A DNA stretch of 13,621 nt, taken from JAAOZP01 sp964616835. GTDB lineage: Archaea > Thermoproteota > EX4484-205 > JAAOZP01. Positions 1 to 6,313 of this stretch are shown here, piece by piece. The notes under the pieces are model-generated. The model had not been told where the DNA came from and did no database searches. It saw only the letters and a program-made list of their open reading frames with translations. The stretch covers positions 1 through 13,621 of the forward strand of contig CAZTSG010000035.1 in NCBI GenBank assembly GCA_964616835.1. The letters are read 5' to 3'. A program made the translations under genes and the position numbers. Position 1 is the first letter of the stretch. The number at the start of each line of letters is the position of its first letter.

Positions 1-2
1 AC

Positions 3-188
3 ATAGTTACTCCAACCGCCCATAATTCTTGGAGGATAGAAAGAGACGTTTTCGAACTCGTTCCTTCAGTAAACCATTTAGATGACGAATCCTTGAAGAA
101 CCTCCTAGGCATGCTGGTAAGAGCATATGATCCATGCATATCGTGCTCAGTACACGCCTTTACTGTAAAAATAAACAGGTTGAGCTAA
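3..188 (+). CDS. NiFe-hydrogenase large subunit, C-terminal end (partial)
   Basis: Only the last 61 codons are in the window; the gene begins to the left. The reading frame ends with DPCISCSVH followed by ten residues and TAA. This is the DPCxxCxxH signature of NiFe-hydrogenase large subunits, whose two cysteines hold the NiFe(CN)2CO centre. The preceding VRAYDPC and an upstream TPTAHN stretch fit group 3 (FrhA/MvhA/HydA-like, cytoplasmic) hydrogenases better than membrane group 1, but the exact class is inference from a short tail. In the family, an endopeptidase cuts just after the final His once nickel is in place, which would here release the peptide AFTVKINRLS. The neighbouring convergent gene encodes just such an endopeptidase. 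Confidence 0.88.
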   Translation: MVTPTAHNSWRIERDVFELVPSVNHLDDESLKNLLGMLVRAYDPCISCSVHAFTVKINRLS

Positions 189-205
189 AGTTTTAACACA
201 CTATA

Positions 206-709
206 CTATTCTAAAATACCTAGTTTCGATGCAGCATCAATTATAACTCTGGATATTTCTTCAACTGTCTTAAGGCATTCTCTAGAGATCGACGCGCCGA
301 ATTCAAAGTTTTCAACGCCTATTCCCAGAATCTTCACACTTGTTTCAGGCGGTTTCCCCAAAGCATCTATGAGAAGGGGTAGCGGTATTGTATGAGTCGA
401 GACTGGGATACGTGACTCTAGGTCTTCAGGGTCTAGGAGGACCAGCCCCCTGTGGGTGAAAGCGTCTATAATCAGGAGGTGCGACGGCTTTTTCTCAAAA
501 GCATAGTCTATACATGATTCTATTGAAACTCCGCACTCAACAGCCTCGAATCTATCGCTGTTGAAACGCTTCAACATCCTTGCGGTGAGTAGCCCTGCGG
601 CATCATCACCCCTCAACTCGTTTCCAATGCCGAGGACTATGAATAGCCTTGCTCCCTCCAACCATTTTTCAAGCATTCCTCTAATATCTTCAATCGGAGA
701 ATAAGCCAT
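206..709 (-). CDS. Hydrogenase maturation protease (HycI/HyaD/FrcD family)
   Basis: A 167-residue protein of usual family length. It carries the diagnostic GIGNELRGDDAAG motif at residues 27-39. The nickel-sensing/catalytic set known from E. coli HycI (Asp16, Asp62, His90) has clear counterparts: D36 in the GDD motif, D82 in LLIIDAF, and H106 in STHTIPL. In this family the enzyme recognises nickel in the immature large subunit and removes its C-terminal peptide, closing the NiFe site. It probably acts in the cytoplasm on the large subunit whose gene ends 17 bp away on the other strand. The ATG start is the first plausible one, about 18 residues before the first beta strand. A TATA-like box lies about 30 bp upstream. 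Head-on orientation means it is not in the same transcript as the large subunit. Confidence 0.93.
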   Translation of the reverse strand: MAYSPIEDIRGMLEKWLEGARLFIVLGIGNELRGDDAAGLLTARMLKRFNSDRFEAVECGVSIESCIDYAFEKKPSHLLIIDAFTHRGLVLLDPEDLESRIPVSTHTIPLPLLIDALGKPPETSVKILGIGVENFEFGASISRECLKTVEEISRVIIDAASKLGILE

Positions 710-733
710 ATCCCAACAATAATAGTTGACTAA

Positions 734-750
734 CTCTTAATCTTTTCATT
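734..750 (-). promoter_or_regulatory. Probable BRE/TATA promoter of the hydrogenase protease gene
   Basis: Read on the minus strand this is GAAAAGATTAAGAG, a purine-rich BRE-like stretch followed by a TATA-like core centred about 30 bp before the ATG at 709. That distance fits a leaderless or nearly leaderless archaeal transcript. No good Shine-Dalgarno is seen before the ATG. Confidence 0.45.
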
Positions 751-782
751 CGAGACTTCAAATTCTTAACATATTTCTCTAG

Positions 783-800
783 TCAAGAAAAGAATATATG
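783..800 (+). promoter_or_regulatory. Probable BRE/TATA promoter of the EF-Tu-domain-2-like gene
   Basis: Contains AAGAAAAG followed by AATATATG. The purine-rich part fits a BRE and the AT core is centred about 29 bp before the TTG at 826, the spacing expected if transcription begins at or next to the start codon. This is the clearest TATA box in the window. Confidence 0.55.
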
Positions 801-825
801 CTTCCTCGCAATACTATACTGAGAA

Positions 826-1101
826 TTGGGTGAAGAAAAGGTTTATGTGGGCGATGTTAGGCACTTCTTTCCAAGAATAAGCGTTGCCGTAATCGATCTC
901 ATTGAGGAGCTTAAAGTTGGAGATGAGATACTGATCCAGGGTAGGATGACTAACTTAAGGCAGAGGGTTGAGTCGATGGAGATAGAGCATAAGAAGGTTG
1001 AGGTAGCCCCGCCAGGGAGCTCGATAGGCTTGAAGACAGTTGACAGGGTTAGGGAAGGGGATAGGGTCTACGTGGTCAAGGCTTTAAGCCAAGCTCCCTA
1101 A
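826..1101 (+). CDS. Small EF-Tu domain-2-like (translation elongation factor-like) protein
   Basis: A 91-residue protein that resembles the stand-alone beta-barrel proteins annotated as translation elongation factor-like, related to domain 2 of EF-Tu/EF1A. Family-like signatures are VGDVRHFF at 8-15, KVGDEILIQG at 30-39, the VESMEIEHKKVE block at 48-59, and GSSIGLK...DRVREGDRVY at 64-82. The biochemical role of these small proteins is not established; some bacterial homologues lie beside U32 peptidases, but none is seen here. The start must be TTG at 826: the in-frame TGA at 820-822 leaves no upstream start. The strong TATA box 29 bp before supports it. The last 26 bp overlap the 3' end of the convergent epimerase gene. 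Confidence 0.82.
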   Translation: MGEEKVYVGDVRHFFPRISVAVIDLIEELKVGDEILIQGRMTNLRQRVESMEIEHKKVEVAPPGSSIGLKTVDRVREGDRVYVVKALSQAP

Positions 1102-2032
1102 GCCGGGCTTCAACACTCAGCTTAACAGCCTCCCTGCTCGTGTACCTTGGCCTCCATCCGGTTGCCTTAATCCTACTTATATCCAGGTTCATCAGCTTAA
1201 CGTCGCCAACCCAGCCTCTGCCACCGTCAACGCCACCGGTGAAGACTTTCTCAACATCGCTGAGCCCCATCGACTCTATAACCATGTCTGCGATCTCGGA
1301 GACGGTAACCCAGTCTTCAGAGCCTACGTTGTAAACCTCGTATCGAGAGCTCTCAGCATGCTTCAAGACATGCAGAATGGCTTCAACGCAGTCTTCAATC
1401 CAGACGTAAGACTTTCTCTGAGTACCGTCCCCCAGTATCTCCAGCCTCCTAGGGTTTTCCCTGAGTTTGTTTATGAAGTCGTATATCACGCCGTGGGTAA
1501 GCCGGGGGCCAACGATGTTCGCAAGCCTGAAGGAGACTCCTCTCATTCCAAAGGTATGGCAGTACGCTGAGACCAAGCCTTCGGCGGCGAGCTTAGCCGC
1601 GCCGTATAGAGATATTGGTTTCAAAGGCCCATAGTCCTCTGGCGTCGGTATTTTAGAAGCGTCTCCGTAAACTGTTGAAGAGGATGCGAAGGCGAAGAAT
1701 TTCACACCGGCTTTCCTAGCGTATTCAAGAATGTTGAACGTTGCCACAATATTCTCTTGGAAATGCACTGATGGGGATGTTTCCCTAACGTCAGGATTAG
1801 CAGCCAAGTGGAAAACATAGTCGACGCCTTCCAATTCCTCCATAAGGTTAACCGTCTTAGCGTCCCCGATTATTATCTTCAACCTGCCGGTTTCAAAGGC
1901 CTGCTTAATATTCTCAAAGCTCCCCGTAGAGAAATTATCCAGCACCACTACCTCCCAACCGTCTTTCAGAAGCCTATCCGCGAGATGGCTTCCTATGAAG
2001 CCTGCTCCACCGGTCATTAATGCCGAGGTCAA
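1076..2032 (-). CDS. NAD-dependent epimerase/dehydratase, UDP-glucose 4-epimerase (GalE)-like
   Basis: A 318-residue extended short-chain dehydrogenase/reductase of normal length. The Rossmann motif GGAGFIGSH is at 8-16; the acidic residue after beta-2, D32 in LDNFSTG, should bind the NAD ribose. The active site shows a Ser/Thr run at 117-120 (SSST-VYG) and YGAAK with Tyr143 and Lys147. Family members interconvert UDP-sugars such as UDP-Glc/UDP-Gal or UDP-glucuronate epimers; the substrate cannot be read from sequence. The start is TTG at 2032, not the ATG at 2017: GGAGGA lies at 2041-2046 with an 8-nt spacer, and the TTG overlaps the stop of the kinase gene (TTGA), a sign of translational coupling. 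Kinase and epimerase thus look like a two-gene sugar-nucleotide operon. Its 3' end overlaps the converging small EF-like gene. Confidence 0.9.
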   Translation of the reverse strand: MTSALMTGGAGFIGSHLADRLLKDGWEVVVLDNFSTGSFENIKQAFETGRLKIIIGDAKTVNLMEELEGVDYVFHLAANPDVRETSPSVHFQENIVATFNILEYARKAGVKFFAFASSSTVYGDASKIPTPEDYGPLKPISLYGAAKLAAEGLVSAYCHTFGMRGVSFRLANIVGPRLTHGVIYDFINKLRENPRRLEILGDGTQRKSYVWIEDCVEAILHVLKHAESSRYEVYNVGSEDWVTVSEIADMVIESMGLSDVEKVFTGGVDGGRGWVGDVKLMNLDISRIKATGWRPRYTSREAVKLSVEARLRELGLKP

Positions 2033-4056
2033 GCATGCTTTCCTCCGGATAATATGCTTGCTGAAGCTCCTTCTCCAACGCCTGTTTTGAAAACACTGCT
2101 TGCCCCAGCATCAGCAAAAGCCTTCTCCACCGCAGAAGCATCCTCAGGAGTTTTCACTAATGCTAGCAGAGACCCTCCCATCCCCGCGCCTGATATTTTT
2201 ACCCCTAGGGCACCTGCTTCGAGAGCAGCGTTGCGCATTTCCTCAAGCTTGGGATGACTAACATCATAGTAATCTCTCAATAGAATGTGCTGCATGTTAA
2301 CTATTTCGCCCAATGCCTCCGACCAGTCTTCAGTATGCTTCAAACCTAGCCTTTCTAGGCTCGCTTTATTAGCCGTCCTATACTTAAGGATTTCAAGAGC
2401 AACCTCGGTTGATCTCTGCATTCTGAGCGTGAAAATAATCCTGTTTGCAAGCTTCTTCGGCAGCGTGCTTAAGCAGTTTCCCAAAACGTCTTCCTCCAAA
2501 AGCCTCCACTCCACGCTTGCATGATTACCCTCCAACATTCTACGTAACGATTCAGAGATGTTTGATTCTCTAAGCATTTTAACGGCTGTGTCGAGTTCAG
2601 ACTGTCTCGCGGGATGGATTTCGGCAGTGCTGTGTCTAACACCCGAGTCCGCTATCACAAATATCAGTCCACTACCGTCAAACTCCTCGACGCTTATGGT
2701 CGGTTTAAAATCAAGCTTTATAATTCCGCCGTAAGATGAAGCATACTGGTCAAGCCTCCCGCAGGGTATCCTCATGATATTGTGCTCAGCCTCGTAGGCG
2801 ATTTCAGCCAGCTCCATCTTGCTCAAGCTTAAGCCGAGCAGCTTTGCATACATTGCTGCCAAGGAGACGTGTAGTGCTGCACTGCTTGCCAAGCCAGAGG
2901 CAACCGGTACTTCGCTATCAACGTAAATCGCCAAGCCTGTTTTCAACACTCCATATCTCTTTGAGAAAAGCATGTGGATCGATCTGAAGTAGTTTCCGAA
3001 CCATTTTCCCTCCATTAGCTCAACTTCTTCGGATTTGAAAACATCCTCGCTCTCAACACCTTCTCTCTCCAGGGTTAGTGATTTTACTCTTACAACTCCC
3101 GGTTTATCGAGCTTGGAACAGGCGACGAAAGTTCTCTTCTCAATAGCCACTGGGACTACTGGGAGCATCTTATAGTCTTGATGAGTGTTTAGAAAATCTG
3201 CTCGACCGGGTGCTGAGGAAAAGCACGTTGCGCCGCCTTCGGATCTCGCCTTCTCCAAAACCTTTCTAGCCGCCTGGCTTAACTCCACATGATTACCCTC
3301 CAACATTCTACGTAACGATTCAGAGATGTTTGATTCTCTAAGCATTTTAACGGCTGTGTCGAGTTCAGACTGTCTCGCGGGATGGATTTCGGCAGTGCTG
3401 TGTCTAACACCCGAGTCCGCTATCACAAATATCAGTCCACTACCGTCAAACTCCTCGACGCTTATGGTCGGTTTAAAATCAAGCTTTATAATTCCGCCGT
3501 AAGATGAAGCATACTGGTCAAGCCTCCCGCAGGGTATCCTCATGATATTGTGCTCAGCCTCGTAGGCGATTTCAGCCAGCTCCATCTTGCTCAAGCTTAA
3601 GCCGAGCAGCTTTGCATACATTGCTGCCAAGGAGACGTGTAGTGCTGCACTGCTTGCCAAGCCAGAGGCAACCGGTACTTCGCTATCAACGTAAATCGCC
3701 AAGCCTGTTTTCAACACTCCATATCTCTTTGAGAAAAGCATGTGGATCGATCTGAAGTAGTTTCCGAACCATTTTCCCTCCATTAGCTCAACTTCTTCGG
3801 ATTTGAAAACATCCTCGCTCTCAACACCTTCTCTCTCCAGGGTTAGTGATTTTACTCTTACAACTCCCGGTTTATCGAGCTTGGAACAGGCGACGAAAGT
3901 TCTCTTCTCAATAGCCACTGGGACTACTGGGAGCATCTTATAGTCTTGATGAGTGTTTAGAAAATCTGCTCGACCGGGTGCTGAGGAAAAGCACGTTGCG
4001 CCGCCTTCGGATCTCGCCTTCTCCAAAACCTTTCTAGCCGCCTGGCTTAACTCCAC
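2029..4056 (-). CDS. GHMP (galactokinase-like) kinase with duplicated N-terminal 256 residues
   Basis: A GHMP-superfamily sugar kinase. Residues 1-256 and 257-512 are identical (only the initiator differs), then a unique 163-residue C-terminus follows. One copy plus the tail gives 419 residues, close to normal galactokinase length; the 675-residue product is oversized. Motif 1 (PGRADFLNTHQDY) is at 27-39, the ATP-binding motif 2 (PVASGLASSAAL) at 128-139, and a catalytic-type Asp at 180 in PCGRLDQ, all repeated at +256. Motif 3 (GVKISGAGMGG) occurs once, at 617-627. So copy 1 has no motif 3 partner of its own. Galactokinase normally has GEHTDY where this has NTHQDY, so the sugar substrate is uncertain. 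GTG start at 4056 is preceded by GAGGG with a 5-nt spacer. Whether the duplication is real or an assembly error cannot be decided here. Confidence 0.85.
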   Translation of the reverse strand: MELSQAARKVLEKARSEGGATCFSSAPGRADFLNTHQDYKMLPVVPVAIEKRTFVACSKLDKPGVVRVKSLTLEREGVESEDVFKSEEVELMEGKWFGNYFRSIHMLFSKRYGVLKTGLAIYVDSEVPVASGLASSAALHVSLAAMYAKLLGLSLSKMELAEIAYEAEHNIMRIPCGRLDQYASSYGGIIKLDFKPTISVEEFDGSGLIFVIADSGVRHSTAEIHPARQSELDTAVKMLRESNISESLRRMLEGNHVELSQAARKVLEKARSEGGATCFSSAPGRADFLNTHQDYKMLPVVPVAIEKRTFVACSKLDKPGVVRVKSLTLEREGVESEDVFKSEEVELMEGKWFGNYFRSIHMLFSKRYGVLKTGLAIYVDSEVPVASGLASSAALHVSLAAMYAKLLGLSLSKMELAEIAYEAEHNIMRIPCGRLDQYASSYGGIIKLDFKPTISVEEFDGSGLIFVIADSGVRHSTAEIHPARQSELDTAVKMLRESNISESLRRMLEGNHASVEWRLLEEDVLGNCLSTLPKKLANRIIFTLRMQRSTEVALEILKYRTANKASLERLGLKHTEDWSEALGEIVNMQHILLRDYYDVSHPKLEEMRNAALEAGALGVKISGAGMGGSLLALVKTPEDASAVEKAFADAGASSVFKTGVGEGASASILSGGKHA
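2041..2046 (-). promoter_or_regulatory. Shine-Dalgarno deciding the epimerase TTG start
   Basis: Minus-strand GGAGGA, 8 nt before TTG at 2032 and inside the last codons of the kinase gene. It favours the TTG over the downstream ATG at 2017 and couples the two genes through a TTGA stop/start overlap. Confidence 0.7.
2521..3288 (-). repeat. 768-bp perfect tandem repeat, downstream copy (residues 257-512)
   Basis: Base-for-base identical by eye to 3289-4056, offset exactly 768 bp (256 codons), so the frame is kept. Identity extends one base further at each outer end: CA stands at 2520-2521, 3288-3289 and 4056-4057, giving a 2-bp microhomology at the breakpoints. Its first codon is a GTG that now lies inside the open reading frame. 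Confidence 0.95.
3289..4056 (-). repeat. 768-bp perfect tandem repeat, upstream copy (residues 1-256)
   Basis: The copy next to the promoter. The unit begins exactly at the GTG start codon and ends after codon 256 (His of LEGNH), so no 5' leader or promoter was duplicated. No transposase, inverted repeats or target-site duplications flank it; it is a plain direct tandem duplication. Absence of any base difference implies either very recent origin, ongoing homogenisation, or an assembly artefact. Confidence 0.95.
3296..3301 (-). promoter_or_regulatory. Internal Shine-Dalgarno before the second-copy GTG
   Basis: Minus-strand GGAGGG, 7 nt before the GTG at 3286-3288 that opens the second copy. 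It is formed by native codons for Leu-Glu-Gly at the end of the first copy. It could permit internal initiation giving a 419-residue, single-copy-like kinase. Use of this site is inference. Confidence 0.4.
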
Positions 4057-4077
4057 AAGAACCCTCTTTACAAAACA

Positions 4078-4088
4078 GGTTTAAAAAC
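4078..4088 (-). promoter_or_regulatory. Probable TATA box of the kinase-epimerase operon
   Basis: Minus-strand GTTTTTAAACC centred about 27 bp before the GTG at 4056. Start of transcription would fall next to the start codon, which would leave out the GAGGG Shine-Dalgarno at 4062-4066; which initiation mode is used is therefore unclear. Confidence 0.45.
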
Positions 4089-4099
4089 GTTCTACAATC

Positions 4100-4107
4100 C
4101 TTAAATC
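4100..4107 (+). promoter_or_regulatory. Probable TATA box of the thiI gene
   Basis: CTTAAATC centred about 28 bp before TTG at 4132, fitting a leaderless transcript. It stands only about 20 bp from the TATA box of the divergent kinase operon, so the two promoters are back to back and probably share or crowd the BRE region between them. Confidence 0.4.
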
Positions 4108-4131
4108 CGGAGCCTTGTTTTTAAACATGGA

Positions 4132-5286
4132 TTGGAAAAGGTCTGCGTAATACACTATTCTGAAATAGGGCTGAAGGGTCGTAACAGGCCTTTTTTCGAA
4201 AAGAAGCTAGTGGAGAATGTGAGACGTGTGCTCAGAGAGGTGTGTGATGCGAGGGTTAGGAGGCTTCAAGGAAGGCTCGTCTTCCCCCTAGGGGGCTCGG
4301 ACCCTGGGAAAATCGCTGACAGCATTAAGAGGGTCTTCGGAGTGTCTTGGTTCGCCTTTGCTTCAGTATGCGAACCAAACGTAGAGTCCATAAAGAGAAT
4401 TGTAATAGAGGAGGCTTCTAGGATTGCTGGGAGGGGGGATGCTTTAAAGGTTGAGGTGAAGAGGGCTGACAAGTCTTTTCCACTAACCTCTTTGGAGCTC
4501 AGCAAGATCCTCGGGGGAATTCTTGTCGAAAACCTTGGCGCCAAAATATCTTTGAAAAATCCTTCGAAAAAAGTTTACGTCGAGGTCTTGAAGAACGAGG
4601 CGTATGTTTTCACAGAGAGGATCAGGGGTCCCGGAGGGCTTCCAGTAGGCTCCTCAGGCAGGGTGCTTTCGCTTCTTTCAGGAGGAATAGACTCGCCGGT
4701 TGCATCGTACCTAATGATGAAGAGGGGTTGCGAGGTTTATTACCTCCACTTCCATCCTTTCCACGACAACTCTGAGGCTGAGAACTCTAAGATTATGGAG
4801 ATAGTTAGGAGGCTCCTCCCCTACTCTGGTAAGACGGCAATAACCTTCATCCCCTCCTACGAGTTTCAAATAGCTACGGTGAACATACATGCTAAGTATG
4901 ATCTTGTTCTTTTCAGAAGGTTCATGTTTAAGGTTGCGGAAAGAGTTGCAGAAGCGGAGGGTGCTAAAGCACTCGTCACGGGTGAAAGCCTAGCTCAAGT
5001 TGCTTCTCAAACCTTGGAGAACATGGTGGCGATAAGCACTGGTTTGAAAATGCCCATCTTCAGGCCGTTAATAGGCTATGATAAGGAGGAGATTATTGCA
5101 TTAGCCAATAGAATAGGGACCTACGAGCTCTCAATCAAGCCATACAAGGATTGTTGCAGCATAATTGCGAGGCATCCTGAGACAAGGGCTAAGCCCGAGG
5201 TGGTTAAAGAGCTTGAAGAGAAAATAAACATGGATTCCGTGGTTGATAAGAGTCTTAGGCTTGCTTCAAGAGTCGTCGTAGATTGA
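4132..5286 (+). CDS. thiI: tRNA uracil 4-sulfurtransferase ThiI (no rhodanese domain)
   Basis: A 384-residue ThiI. Order of parts: N-terminal ferredoxin-like region with GLKGRNRPFFEKKL at 13-26, THUMP domain to about residue 165, then an adenylating PP-loop domain with SGGIDS at 183-188 and the family block ALVTGESLAQVASQTLENM at 280-298. It activates U8 of tRNA with ATP and inserts sulfur, making 4-thiouridine, a thermophile-relevant near-UV and stability modification. Length fits the rhodanese-less form common in archaea and many bacteria. C341-C342 in YKDCCSIIARHPETR aligns with the region of E. coli Cys344, the PP-loop cysteine that takes part in persulfide chemistry. No MMP-type CxxC is seen. 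The start is TTG: an in-frame TAA at 4102 leaves no ATG or GTG, and the nearby ATG at 4127 is in a frame that stops after seven codons. Confidence 0.93.
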   Translation: MEKVCVIHYSEIGLKGRNRPFFEKKLVENVRRVLREVCDARVRRLQGRLVFPLGGSDPGKIADSIKRVFGVSWFAFASVCEPNVESIKRIVIEEASRIAGRGDALKVEVKRADKSFPLTSLELSKILGGILVENLGAKISLKNPSKKVYVEVLKNEAYVFTERIRGPGGLPVGSSGRVLSLLSGGIDSPVASYLMMKRGCEVYYLHFHPFHDNSEAENSKIMEIVRRLLPYSGKTAITFIPSYEFQIATVNIHAKYDLVLFRRFMFKVAERVAEAEGAKALVTGESLAQVASQTLENMVAISTGLKMPIFRPLIGYDKEEIIALANRIGTYELSIKPYKDCCSIIARHPETRAKPEVVKELEEKINMDSVVDKSLRLASRVVVD

Positions 5287-5310
5287 AACTATTCTGCTGA
5301 AGCCTGTCCC

Positions 5311-6237
5311 CTATGCTCCGAGAATAGCATTGCGAATGCTCCTGCAGGCTTCTTCAAACGCTTCTCTAAGCTTCTCGCATGAGAAAGAGCCTATTGCGAT
5401 CCTTTGGTCCCCGCCACCCTTGCCGTTGAAAGCTTTGCATATTTCTCTCAGCGCCTGTGCCGCGTTGACGTTGTTATCACTGCTTCCTATCAGGATGTTG
5501 CATGCTCCAGCCCATTCTAGGCCGATGACGTAGATAGAGGGGTTCTTGCCTACGAGTTCTCCAACAGTCTTCATAACAGTCTTAGCTTCAACCCCTTTGA
5601 GAATTGCTGTGTGAAGCTTCACTCTCCCCGATGGTTCTTCTGGAGGAATTTTTCTAACTATCTCTTCCGTGACTGCTGAGAGCCTTTTCCTTAAATCATC
5701 GTTTTCAGCCTTCATGTTTAACGCTGTTTTCTCCAGGTTTTTAAGAGGGGTGCCGAGTATCGATGATACTGATAGGCAGAGAGTGCTCAGCTTAACAGCA
5801 GTCTCCAAAGCCTTCTCCCCGACTTCGAAGTCGATCCTGTATTCGCCGCCGCTTTTGGAAACATGCGTCACCAGTATCATTCCGCACTCCCTAGTGTTTT
5901 CAACATGCTTCCCGCTGCAGGCTGAGTAATCGAAGCCCTCGACTTCAATAACTCTAACCCGTCCCTGAATACGCTCCCCGTGAGCCCTCAGGCTTGGAAA
6001 AGCTTTCTGAGCCTCCTCCAACGAGTTGAAGAAATGCTCCTTGACTACGCGGCCCTCTGAAATAATTTTGTTCGCCATTGCTTGGGCTTTAGCGAGCTCC
6101 TCAAATCTTAGCGAGTCTACTTCGACGAAGACTGAGCCGGAGCCCTCAGATACCTCGACCTTCCTCACCTTTAAACTGCCCTTTATCTTCTGCAGGCTCC
6201 CCATCAAAACGTGCTCTGCAGTATGCTCCCTGCTCAA
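5311..6237 (-). CDS. AlaX-type alanyl-tRNA editing protein with DHHA1 domain
   Basis: A 308-residue relative of the editing half of alanyl-tRNA synthetase without the synthetase core. The zinc ligands of the AlaX fold are present: H5 and H9 in HTAEH, C107 and H111 in CSGKH. A helical, probably coiled-coil stretch lies at about 160-195, and the C-terminus has a DHHA1 (C-Ala-like) glycine motif, GKGGGDQRIAIG at 272-283. By family it hydrolyses mischarged Ser- or Gly-tRNA(Ala) in trans. The TTG at 6237 puts HxxxH at residue 5, unusually close to the N-terminus. The frame stays open to 6324 and encodes a protein-like AILTDTPLSREH lead-in, but no ATG/GTG/TTG exists there; only an ATT at 6259-6261. 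The start is therefore uncertain. It converges on thiI with a 24-bp gap. Confidence 0.87.
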   Translation of the reverse strand: MSREHTAEHVLMGSLQKIKGSLKVRKVEVSEGSGSVFVEVDSLRFEELAKAQAMANKIISEGRVVKEHFFNSLEEAQKAFPSLRAHGERIQGRVRVIEVEGFDYSACSGKHVENTRECGMILVTHVSKSGGEYRIDFEVGEKALETAVKLSTLCLSVSSILGTPLKNLEKTALNMKAENDDLRKRLSAVTEEIVRKIPPEEPSGRVKLHTAILKGVEAKTVMKTVGELVGKNPSIYVIGLEWAGACNILIGSSDNNVNAAQALREICKAFNGKGGGDQRIAIGSFSCEKLREAFEEACRSIRNAILGA

Positions 6238-6263
6238 AGGGGTATCGGTTAGGATAGCAATGT

Positions 6264-6277
6264 AAGCTTTAAAAGCC
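6264..6277. promoter_or_regulatory. Near-palindromic AT box between alaX and the class V gene
   Basis: AAGCTTTAAAAGCC reads as a TATA-like core on both strands (CTTTAAAAG / CTTTTAAAG). Centred near 6271, it could drive minus-strand alaX with start near 6245 and plus-strand transcription with start near 6297, ahead of the ATG at 6314. Dual use is inference; only one direction may be active. Confidence 0.35.
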
Positions 6278-6313
6278 TTGTTGAAACACTGCTTATCGAG
6301 TGCTTGCGCTGAA

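Noticed and set aside
2015..2017. ATG as the epimerase start
   Set aside because: It would be possible, but the TTG five codons earlier has a full GGAGGA at 8 nt and a coupled stop/start overlap.
1808..2020. Plus-strand 70-codon open frame opposite the epimerase N-terminus
   Set aside because: Antisense shadow of the Rossmann region; no start signal and no recognisable motif.
2521..4056. Mobile element as cause of the 768-bp repeat
   Set aside because: No transposase, terminal inverted repeats or target duplications; the repeat is purely kinase coding sequence in direct tandem order.
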